From positions 66,110,446-66,174,445 of the forward strand of contig JAWZYU010000013.1 in NCBI GenBank assembly GCA_038380435.1: 64,000 nucleotides of DNA. Direction: 5' to 3'. The position numbers and the translations under genes are program-made. Source of the stretch: Ryuthela nishihirai. Its lineage: Eukaryota; Arthropoda; Arachnida; Araneae; Heptathelidae. Shown piece after piece: positions 56,151 to 64,000 of this stretch (positions are counted from its first letter, which is position 1; the number at the start of each line of letters is the position of its first letter). The notes under the pieces are model-generated. The model did not search any database and was not told the origin of the DNA. It worked only from the letters and a program-made list of their open reading frames with translations.

Positions 56151-57025
56151 AAAGTAAACTCAATGAATTCAGAATAACTAACACTTATTACAAACACCGT
56201 ACATAAGTACATACGAGTTTCACCCGATGGGCTGCATAAGAATATGATTGATTATATATTAATTAACAGCAAACGGACTAGTTCTGTTAGGAATACCAGG
56301 TCATATAGGGGAGCAGAAATTGGATCTGACCATTATCTTGTTAAAAATGTCTTGCAACTTAAACTTAAAAAGTGTTGTGCTAGGGTTAAAAATTTACTTT
56401 TAATACTGAAGCTCTGAAAGATCCAGTTATAGCCAAAGCTTACCATGATAGGTTACTTAGCCATTATGACAGTCATGGTTTGCTTACTACTGAAGTTGAG
56501 GAAGAATGGGTTCATTTTAAACACCCTTTTTTGGACACTAACAGTACTCTTTTAGGAAAAAAGGAGCAGAAGAGACAGAAGTATCTGAGTGATAAGGCAC
56601 TTGAGCTTATTTCGGAAAGAAAGAACTGCAGGAATGTCTTTAATCAATACCCTACTAGTCCTAATAGAAAACATTACAGAGAACGTAATAAACGTGTAAG
56701 AGATCAGTTAGCTGCTGAAAAGAATCTTTGGCTTGATGGTTTGGCTGACAAAGCCGAGGAAGCAGTTAGACAGCACAACAGCAGAGAGCTGTACCAGATA
56801 GTTAATGTTTTGTGTGGTAGAAAACGGACAGGTTACGGGGATTGAAGGATAAACAAGGTAAGATTATAGAAGGTGAGGATTCTGTCATGGCTAGGTGGGC
56901 TGAACATTGCAGTTGAAGCAGTGTGATGTTCTAAACAATGGGGTTAGTTCTATTCCCATGTTTGCAATGATGATAAATGCATTGGTGGCTTTAATGTTGG
57001 CCCTGTAACAGAATCTGAAGTTATA

Positions 57026-58463
57026 TTGACTGTTTCTAAACTTAAACTTCATAAATCCCCAAGGGTAGATGAAATTACTACCGAAATGCTCAGAGCTGGG
57101 AATGTTTCGGTTACCACTTGGATGACTGAAATTCTGAATATCTTTTATGATAAAGGCATTGTTCCTAAGGATTTTACCAGAGCTACCGTTATCCCTATTT
57201 TCAAAAAAGGTGATCGCAGTTCTTGTGATAACTATAGGGGTATCAGCCTACTCTCTGTTCCAGGTAAAGTTCTTTGCATGATTGTGCTTAATAGAATTAA
57301 GAATCTGGTTGACAGTCAATTGTGTGATGAGCAATGTGGATTCAGAAGTGGTAGGGGATGTGTAGATCAAATATTTTTACTTAGGCAGATTCTTGAGAAA
57401 AGTTTAGAGTTTCAGAAACCTTTGGTTGCTAGCTTTGTTGATTTCAAAAAGGCTTTCGACTCTGTTGATCGTCTTAATTTGTGGTTGATTGTGAAATCAT
57501 ATGGTATACCAGACAAGTTAGTTAACATTATGAAAGCTCTCTATAATAACACTGAGTGTGTGTGAGAGTTGGTAAGGCTTGTAGCAATTGGTTTAGCATT
57601 ACGTCTGGTGTTCGACAAGGGTGCATTTTGTCTCCTTTTCTCTTTAGCTTGGTTATTGATTATGTTATGCGAAATTCACTTCAAGGGAAAGATTTTGGCC
57701 TTAAATGGACTGGAGATACGAAAACTTCTCATTTAGATTATGCTGATGATTTAGCCCTTTTGGCAAATGATGTTGATGAGATGAACTCTTTCATTGGAGC
57801 TGTTGATGAGACTGGTAGTAGAGTAGGTTTGGTTATAAATAGAGAGAAAACTAAAGTGATGAAATTGGTGAGGCAGGCTGTGATTCAGTTAATCTGAATG
57901 GTTGCAGTCTTGAGCAGGTGTCACAGTTTAATTATCTTGGGAGCTATGTAACAGATAATGGTGATGTGCGGCATGAGATTAACAGACGAATAGGGATTGC
58001 TGCCGGAAATTTTAAGAATCTATGGAGAGTGTGGAGAAATAGGCGTATACACCTAAAGACTAAAATTAGACTGTATAATAATTTGGTTCTTTCTAGGGTT
58101 AGTTATGGTAGTGAAACTTGGACACTTTGTAAACATGATAACAGGAAACTAGATGCTTTCGATTCCAGATGCTTACGCAGTATCTTGGGCATTAGGTGGT
58201 TCAACTTTGTAACTAATGATGAGGTTAGGCAAAGGAGTTTGCAACCTCCTTTAAGCAACGTATTGTGCAGAGAGAGACTCCGTTGGTTTGGCCATGTTGC
58301 CCGTATGAATAATTATAGATTGGCGAATAGGGTTATGAACAGTGTGCCTAAAGGCCTCAGAAAGAAGGGGAGACCTAGGATGCGGCGGGCAGACAATGTC
58401 AAACAGGACCTTGTTAGAATTGGTGTGCAGTGGCCAGATGCAGTAGATGTAGCTCAGGATTGA
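57026..58463 (+). pseudogene. RTE reverse transcriptase domain (plus copy), three frames
   Basis: 57026-57565 carries PIFKKGDRSSCDNYRGISLL, EQCGFRSGRGCVDQIFLLRQ and FVDFKKAFDSVDRLN (motif A). 57556-57897 carries SGVRQGCILSPFLFSLVID and YADD at 57739-57750. 57918-58463 carries FNYLGSYVTDNGDVRHEINR and RLRWFGHVARMNNYRLANRV, ending ADNVKQDLVRIGVQWPDAVD. The second break is a small deletion near 57885 next to KLVRQAVIQLI. Catalytic residues are intact. The segment linking endonuclease and polymerase is at 56480-56845 (LLGKKEQKRQKYLSDKALEL). Confidence 0.88.
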
Positions 58464-58520
58464 CTTGCTTGGAGAACTAAATTGCACGGTCTGGTTGGAC
58501 CTCCGTAGCCCATGGCTGCT

Positions 58521-58551
<31 letters not shown>

Positions 58552-58559
58552 AGCATAAG

Positions 58560-59069
58560 TGAGAAACACGACTGATTAGGTTGTGGTAAGAACATATATT
58601 TTGCAAGACGATCCTCCAGATCAGGCAAGGTCTATGAAGCAATGGGTTCATGAGGATTCGATTAATGATGATAGAAAATAAGTTATCTGTGTTTTCTGCC
58701 CTGTAGACAAAAAGTGACTTAATTTCTGGCAACTGTTTGTAAAATTGGCTTTTTTTTAATAGAAAGTGGATGTTATCGAGTGTTTGCTTTCTCGCTTGGA
58801 GGGGATTCGTAATTAATGATGACATGTCTCAACTTTTTTGTTTGTGATCTTGCTAATGAATTCAAGTGGAAAAAAGCGATGTTCAAGCTCGCAATATTAG
58901 TTGATGAAAGATAGGACGCATCCATTCAGTAGCGTAGCCAGAAAGTTGAAATGGGAGAGATTGGTATGTTTGAATGTTATGTAGTTCATAATCTGTTAAC
59001 GGAGTCTCAACTATAACTAGGTTGAGATATTTTCTCCTAATTCCAATTATATCCTCGGTGAAAAGGAGG
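58560..59069. other. Spacer without recognised features
   Basis: AT-rich. The minus frames here are partly shadows of the TGA repeat (poly-Ser or poly-His). Confidence 0.4.
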
Positions 59070-59692
59070 AGAGTGATGGGCTTGGAAAGAATCATCTATC
59101 GGATAGTATGCTAACTTAGGTCTCCATGTGCAGGTTGTTTAGGTTGTTATACCTCCGAGCGGCACTTTTTTGCACACAATAGGCAAAATGACCAGGTCAC
59201 AAGGACTCCGAAGGCTCAGAGAAGGTTGGGGGAGGAGACCCACTGGAACAGCTGTTAAGAGACAGATGGTAGCCTCCCGTCAAGGCCATCCAGCGTGTTC
59301 TTTAACCCGCACATGGGGCCACGGCTTAACGTCCCATCCGACAGACGGCGGCCGTTCCAAGCCCATCGGTGTCCTCTACTGACCATGGGCAGGGCGGGAA
59401 TTTTGTGGAGATAAATCTCAACGCTGCCCAGCTGGGACTCGAACCTGGGAACTGCAGATTACGAGCCTGGCGCGCTACCGACTGAGTCACCCCCACTCCC
59501 ATGTGCAGGAGAACCATATTTTCTGCACGTTAATGAAACACCCTGGATGAGCTGTGCGAAATGCCTCCATCTGTCTCCTAACAGCAATCTATTGGATCTC
59601 CTCCCCAACTTTCTCTGATCCCTTGAGATCCTTGTGGCCCGGCCATTTAGCCTCTTGCGTATACAAAAGTATCCCTCAGAGGTAAAACAACA
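59070..59692 (+). mobile_element. SINE-A copy split by a second SINE-A
   Basis: Left part 59070-59134 (GTGATGGGCTTGGAAAG) and right part 59510-59692 (CTGCACGTTAATGAAACACC to CCCTCAGAGGTAAAACAAC) form one plus-strand copy. It is interrupted by the minus-strand copy at 59135-59498. Confidence 0.85.
59135..59498 (-). mobile_element. SINE-A copy, nested, with 11-bp target-site duplication
   Basis: A clean minus-strand SINE-A from TTGTTTAGGTTGTTATACCT to the head CGCGCTACCGACTGAGTCAC. CCATGTGCAGG stands at 59124-59134 and 59499-59509. It inserted into an older SINE-A, so the family was active over an extended time. Confidence 0.92.
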
Positions 59693-60171
59693 AACGAAAT
59701 TGCAATCGCAGGTTGTAAATCTGAAGCACTACTGACAGCTCAGCCTTTCTTGTTTTTAGTTTTTGACTTGATGCACTTTTATAAAACAAAAAAGAACAAG
59801 TTGGCAACCAACCCAAACCGAATTATTCGCAATATCATATGCACGTAACGAAACAATGTAACATTGTGCTTGACAGTGCTTATACCAAGTGTAAAAGAAG
59901 CTGAAAAATGTTAACAAGCTAAAGAAACCACGCCATTTAAGCAAATTTAATAACAGTGGCATTTTAAATCGTTGAATAGCCAAGAAGTTGTCGTTTGAAC
60001 AAAGAAAGCAAAAGAAAGAAGAAACATGCAAAAGATCTTTTATGTTGAAGATGAGAGATCAATTTCTTATTCTGAGCAACATATATCTGCTGTTCTTCCT
60101 ACGACTGCCAAATCCTTTTCATTCGTAACAAGAAAGAATGGAAAAAGAGATTTCAAAGGAGAGTTTTCTAC
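59693..60171. other. Intron-like spacer
   Basis: AT-rich sequence next to the coiled-coil exon candidate. No other feature seen. Confidence 0.4.
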
Positions 60172-60324
60172 CTCTAAAGTTTGGATATTTTCCATCGCTT
60201 TCTGCTTTTCCGGTTCACTGCACCTTGATAGGATTTTAATCTCTTTCTTTTCCTTGAGTTCAGCCACCGTCGCTCCTTGCTGCTCTTACAGCTTCTTTCT
60301 CCGGTCGTCAGCATCTCGAATTTG
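60172..60324 (-). pseudogene. Candidate coiled-coil exon with an in-frame TAA
   Basis: Minus strand. The acceptor TTCTGTGCTATTTTTAG and donor TTAGAG|GTAGAA bound 153 bp (51 codons, phase 0 to 0). The frame reads QIRDADDRRKKL, a TAA, then EQQGATVAELKEKKEIKILS and RCSEPEKQKAMENIQTLE. The charged heptad pattern on both sides of the stop suggests a coiled coil in which one codon mutated to TAA, or a sequencing error. The neighbouring frame is open but Arg/Lys-rich and ends in TAG at the donor. Family not identified. Confidence 0.4.
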
Positions 60325-60555
60325 CTAAAAATAGCACAGAAGGGGAACATCAACGAGCAAAGCAAACAGACACAGAAAAGAAAAACACTCATTCGATGAC
60401 AAATTTTTATCGGTATGCATTGCACGGAGAAATTTAATATAAAGGCGGAATTTACCACTGGTTGATATTTGAGTAACAAAAACTGCGGTTCTTCATTTTC
60501 TAATATACATACAAACAAGTGCAGAAAAAAAATGATTAAATTGTTTTTAATTGGT
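60325..60555. other. Spacer
   Basis: AT-rich; no feature recognised. Confidence 0.35.
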
Positions 60556-60750
60556 TGGAACGCCTGGCTACTGATCCAAGGATCCCGGGTTCGAGCCAGG
60601 ATAAAGTATGGACGATTTCTGTGTTGTCTTTCTGCTGAGGTCTCGCCTTCCTCATAGACCTTCTCTATGGCGCATTAAACTGACAGGCTCCTGTCAAACC
60701 TCTGTGGAAAGCAGCTGCTTGAGGGGGGGATTAATTAATTTATTTATTTT
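60556..60750 (+). mobile_element. SINE-B copy, 5' end of head eroded
   Basis: GGAACGCCTGGCTACTGATC, CGGGTTCGAGCC (box B), TTCTGCTGAGGTCTCGCC, CTGACAGGCTCCTGTC, and GGAAAGCAGCTGCTTGAGGG followed by an A/T tail. Box A is not visible. Confidence 0.82.
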
Positions 60751-60763
60751 AAGACAAGATGGG

Positions 60764-61045
60764 TTGGCTGTTTATCCTCTGGTTATCAATTTTTTAAACA
60801 CAATGGGCTAAATGGCCAGGTCACAAGGACTCCAAGAGCTAAAAGTTTGTTAGAGAAAGGGGATAGATCCACTGATAGTCTCTCGTCAAGACCATACAGT
60901 ATGTTTTGAAAGATATTCTGTAAATCATGTACGAGGACCAAAATTTAATCTCACATCCGAAGGACGACGGTCTTTCCAAGTTCATCAGTGTCTCATTTCT
61001 AACTGAAGGAAGGGGGTTGGCGGGGGAGGGGGGTTAGCGGAAACT
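60764..61045 (-). mobile_element. SINE-A copy, decayed (minus strand)
   Basis: CACAATGGGCTAAATGGCCA, ACCATACAGTATGTTTTGAA and CATCCGAAGGACGACGGTCT follow SINE-A order on the minus strand. A G-rich expansion at 61010-61035 replaces the head region. Confidence 0.7.
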
Positions 61046-61047
61046 GA

Positions 61048-61285
61048 GCCAACCTCCTCTCCATCATCTATCGGTTGAGATGTTAAACCATAGTTCAGTG
61101 TTCAAGAGAGCCATATCTTGTGCATGTTAAAGAACACACTTGAGAGTCTTGATGGGATGTTACCCTCTGTCTTCCAACAGCTGTTTAGCGGTTCTTCTTC
61201 CCGAACCTTCTCTGAGCTATCGGGATCCTGATGACTTGGCCATTTAGATCATTGAGCGCAAAAAATTGCCGCTTAACTAGTGAGG
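61048..61285 (+). mobile_element. SINE-A copy, decayed (plus strand), abutting the minus copy
   Basis: GGTTGAGATGTTAAACCATA, GTGCATGTTAAAGAACACAC, CAACAGCTGTTTAGCGG and TTGGCCATTTAGATCATTG match the plus-strand body. With the preceding minus copy it forms a head-to-head pair. Confidence 0.72.
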
Positions 61286-62350
61286 AGAGAAAATAATTTG
61301 AATGACCCCAAAAAATAGAGTATTAATTCAGATATACCTAATTGCATGAATTATATTGGCGCCTGTACCAATCATCCGAAAATCTTTGGTCCTATAGTTT
61401 CAAAATGCAACTTAAGCAATTTGAATACATTAAATGAATTTGGAACACAATTCAAAGTAAATTTGAATAAAATAACCTAAGTATCCAGAATTTGCAGTTA
61501 AAATTTTTTTAAATAAATTTTAAATCATAGCTTTTAATTCTACTTTTTTTTCGGACTACTTGAAAAACAGAAATTATTATATTTCCTCATACCAATATCC
61601 ATTATTTTAGGCAAACATTTCACTCGGAGACAAAGCATTCAGACGCTTATGACGATTATGTTAAATAACCAAACAAAATGTTATAATCCCAAAATGTGTA
61701 TACTAATGAGGTACATGGAACTACAATCACGTCAGTGTATAAATAAAATTCTCGTTCTCCTTCCTCGGAAAAATTTCTCGAATTATCCCCGAAACTAAAT
61801 ACTGAAACCCTCTCCTCGTAACTAAATCCTGGATATGGATTTTTGTTCAGTCTGACGTAAAGCAAAGGAAGCCAACTAGACCTGAAATGATTTTTTGTCT
61901 CAGCAGTTCTATCTTCAGTTCTTCACTCTGCTGAAGCAATTACGTCAATATTTTGATGATCGCTTCAGAACATTTTATCAATCATAATTCGTTTTCTGTC
62001 GTCTGAATACTCTCGATGAGCATTAAAGATAATCTAAACCAAACTGAACTTATTGGCGCTATATGATGATTCCAACCAAGCTAATTGTCTTCTGCAGCGA
62101 TCGTTCATTTTGCAAATGAATGCCTTTAGTCTGTAAACAAAGTATTACACCAATCTCAAATTTGATAGCTGATGACCAATACCTCGAGCGAACGAGCATT
62201 CACAACCTCGCCCTCAGGAATCTGGGCTTTCTGATGATTAGAACAATATTTATTATCGATCAAACAGAATTGATTTTACATCAAGCATGATACAACTTCC
62301 TCTACTTATTGCTATGTTGTGTCTTTACCTCATTAGCGGAGATGACCTAC
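61286..62350. other. Intron-like spacer
   Basis: AT-rich. It lies downstream (minus strand) of the exon candidate at 62351-62473. No repeat recognised. Confidence 0.4.
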
Positions 62351-62473
62351 CTTCAATAGGGAATCCAGCGTGGAAGCCTAGCCGCAAGGGGCAGTCCAGT
62401 TCAAGAAGAGCTTCGGGAATGGTTATCTTGTTACAGAATCTAAGGCCACTTCTAACACGATATACTGTAGCTC
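62351..62473 (-). CDS. Best host-exon candidate, 41 codons, symmetric phase 1-1
   Basis: Minus strand. A strong acceptor CTGTTTCTTTTCAG and consensus donor TTGAAG|GTAGGT bound 123 bp. Only the frame that starts two bases in is open. It reads ATVYRVRSGLRFCNKITIPE then ALLELDCPLRLGFHAGFPIE, with a split Gly codon at each side likely. Both flanking introns would be phase 1, so the exon could be skipped without changing frame. The composition is balanced and unlike AT-rich noise. I do not recognise the family. Confidence 0.55.
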
Positions 62474-62826
62474 CTGAAAAGAAACAGCAGACACATTATT
62501 AGTAGAGTTTTTGCACGTTTCAAAATTGTATTAACTGAAGAATTGCATTCAGCACGAATTAAAAATGTCATCAATACTGTAATTGCTTAAATATATCTTC
62601 AAAAAACTTTCGTTCTCTCTAGTCACGTTATTATTAGAAGAGAATTGCATAGACACTAGCGTCAGAAAGAATATTTTTCTACGGGAGGGAATAAAAATGT
62701 TATCAATGTTGAATTGAATTTTTATTAATATCGTCACCATTTTACGTTACCTTTATAACTGAGGAATATTAATATTAATTGAGTTGAACAGCACGAAATT
62801 GTTCTTGGCACCATATTGATTTCCAG
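62474..62826. other. Intron-like spacer
   Basis: AT-rich upstream (minus strand) flank of the exon candidate. Nothing else seen. Confidence 0.4.
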
Positions 62827-62828
62827 TA

Positions 62829-62945
62829 CAGTCGCTCAAAAAATATCCGAACACTAGTGGTTGATTACAGAATTCAGAAAAAATATCTGGCAACGTTTTT
62901 TTTTTAGAAATTAGTGATCTGGAAACCTTCGTGACACGTGACACG
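62829..62945. mobile_element. Half of the Tc1/mariner MITE (left arm)
   Basis: TA (62827-62828) precedes CAGTCGCTCAAAAAATATCC and the left arm of the 5970-6183 element up to CTTCGTGACACGTGACACG, where SINE-A sequence begins. Confidence 0.8.
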
Positions 62946-63215
62946 ATTAGGCATCGATAGGTTTGAAAGGGCCACCTTCCATCGAATGGGACGTTAAACC
63001 GTGATCCCGTGTGCAGGAGAGACATACTCTGTGCACTTAAAGAACACGCTGGATGTCCTTGATGGGAGGCTATTATATGTCATCCGATAGTTGTTCCGTG
63101 GGTCCCCTCTCCCCAAAACCTTCTCTAAGTCATCGGGATCACTGTGATCCTGCCATTTAGTCCATTGTGCTAAAAAAAAATTGCCCCTCAGAGGTAAAAC
63201 ACCCCAACTCAACTT
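62946..63215 (+). mobile_element. SINE-A copy lacking the tRNA head
   Basis: GAATGGGACGTTAAACCGTG, GTGCACTTAAAGAACACGCT and CCCCTCAGAGGTAAAACACC follow plus-strand order. It joins the half-MITE directly. Confidence 0.82.
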
Positions 63216-63244
63216 CGTTTAAAATAAATAAATAATAATAAAAT

Positions 63245-63325
63245 TCAACGTAGCCACAGTTGGAATTCGAACCTGGAAACTTCAGATTACGAATTTTGCG
63301 CGCTAACGATTGTGAACCCCCTGCC
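63245..63325 (-). mobile_element. SINE-A tRNA head fragment
   Basis: AGTTGGAATTCGAACCTGGA (reverse of box B), TTCAGATTACGAATTTTGCG and CGCTAACGATTGTGAACC match the inverted SINE-A head only. Confidence 0.7.
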
Positions 63326-63412
63326 CTCCCAATCACGGTATTTTTCTTATGAAAACATCCATTTGTCCAAGGATTATATCGTTTGACATAATGAGTCGCA
63401 CTATAGATCCAA

Positions 63413-63792
63413 GGGGCGGGGGTGACTCAGTCGGTAGCGCGCCAGGCTCGTAATCTGTAGTTCCCAGGTTCGAGTCCCAGCTGGGTCAGCGTTGAGATTT
63501 TTCTCCGCAAAATTCCCCGCCATGCCCACGGTTAGTAGGTTACACCGATGGGCTTGGAAAGGCCGCCGTTCGTCGGATGGGTCGTTAAGCCGTGGCCCCC
63601 GTGTGCGGCAGAGCTATACCATGTGCACGTTAAAGAACACGCTGGATGGCCTTGACGGGAGGCTACCATCTGTCTCCCAACAGCGGGTCCCCTCCCCCAG
63701 CCCTTTCTGAGCCTTCGGGGTTCTTGTGACCTGGATTTAGCCCATGGTGTGCAAAAAAGTTCCGTTCAGAGGTAAAACAACTCAACCCAACC
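63413..63792 (+). mobile_element. SINE-A copy, full length, best preserved
   Basis: Box A TGACTCAGTCGG (63423-63434) and box B GGTTCGAGTCC (63467-63477) define a Pol III internal promoter. The head resembles elongator tRNA-Met, with CGT at the anticodon position. The body is complete and the tail ends CTCAACCCAACC. Flanks TATAGATCCAA (63402-63412) and TAAAGATCAAA (63793-63803) match at 9 of 11 positions. Use it as the window reference for the family. Confidence 0.93.
63423..63477 (+). promoter_or_regulatory. Pol III internal promoter (A and B boxes) of SINE-A
   Basis: The A box differs at one base from TGGCTCAGTCGG, and the B box is a perfect match to GGTTCGANTCC. Spacing is 32 bp between boxes, as in tRNA genes. 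Confidence 0.8.
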
Positions 63793-64000
63793 TAAAGATC
63801 AAACAACAATGTTTCCATTCTCTCTTAATATCGCTTTCAATAAAGCGACTGAGATTTATTTTGGAACGAAGCACCTCTAATTGCTGTCGTTTAATTCGAA
63901 ACCAGTTCCACATTGATTTAATTCTGGTATGTAATAGAAAGAAGAACGAATAGGAACAAGTTAGCTTTCTCAATATGTAATCCGTGGGAGCAAATTAATC

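Larger units (their letters stand above)
54908..58549 (+). mobile_element. RTE-clade LINE, near full length, plus strand, with 9-bp target-site duplication
   Basis: It starts ATGGTCTGTAAATGGTAGC and ends in (TGA)n at about 58521-58549. ATAGCATAA occurs at 54899-54907 and 58550-58558 and extends imperfectly, fitting a target-site duplication. It is colinear with the minus copy. Damage includes an inserted palindrome at 56105-56150, a stop at about 55990 (AAATGATAT where the other copy reads on) and frameshifts near 56400, 56840, 57565 and 57885. Confidence 0.92.

Noticed and set aside
63413..63490. Functional tRNA-Met gene
   Set aside because: The anticodon position reads CGT, the acceptor stem does not pair, and the SINE-A body follows directly.

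Overview
This is a eukaryotic nuclear window. It is AT-rich, intron-like and gene-poor, and it is crowded with transposable elements. No prokaryotic gene structure is present. The repeat set suggests an arthropod, most likely a chelicerate such as a spider: tRNA-derived SINEs, an RTE-clade LINE, an I-group LINE with RNase H, Tc1/mariner and hAT elements, a DUF4817-like peptide, and an arthropod repetitive gene family with the motif FHQDI...RYQG...DYCW. The species assignment is inference only. No complete host gene is visible.

Layout. 1-4.9 kb: SINEs, a 586-bp long-TIR DNA transposon carrying a DUF4817-like peptide, a small inverted-repeat MITE and degenerate short repeats. 5.0-6.6 kb: a hAT-type MITE whose first ~128 bp has been amplified into ten tandem units, with a Tc1/mariner MITE inserted in it. 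7.2-10.3 kb: a decayed LINE reverse transcriptase and a decayed Tc1 transposase. 10.3-17 kb: SINEs and MITEs. 17.8-26 kb: a locus that has duplicated in direct and inverted orientation; it contains paralogous exon-like segments with conserved splice signals on the minus strand. 26-39 kb: SINEs, a 667-bp hAT-like element, nested MITEs and perfect hairpins. 39.5 kb: a possible coiled-coil exon (minus). 40.0-41.7 kb: an eroded member of an arthropod repetitive gene family. 43.3-44.0 kb: a second Tc1 relic.

The centre is 44.7-58.6 kb. Two near full-length RTE-clade LINEs lie head to head. A nearly intact I-group LINE (5,886 bp, perfect 12-bp target-site duplication, intact ORF1, one frameshift in ORF2) sits in the short spacer between their 5' ends. 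59-64 kb: nested SINEs, a coiled-coil exon candidate with an in-frame stop, and the best host-exon candidate in the window (62351-62473, minus, strong splice signals and a symmetric phase).

How the parts relate. All the host exon candidates with good splice signals are on the minus strand, so the window may be mostly introns of one or a few minus-strand genes; this is inference. Two SINE families dominate: SINE-A (tRNA-Met-like head, about 13 copies or fragments) and SINE-B (about 8). The 3' tail of SINE-A resembles the tail of the I-group LINE, which makes that LINE lineage a plausible source of its retrotransposition machinery. Several perfect or near-perfect short-spacer palindromes, two of them inside transposons where an undamaged copy allows comparison, suggest recurrent templated inverted duplication.
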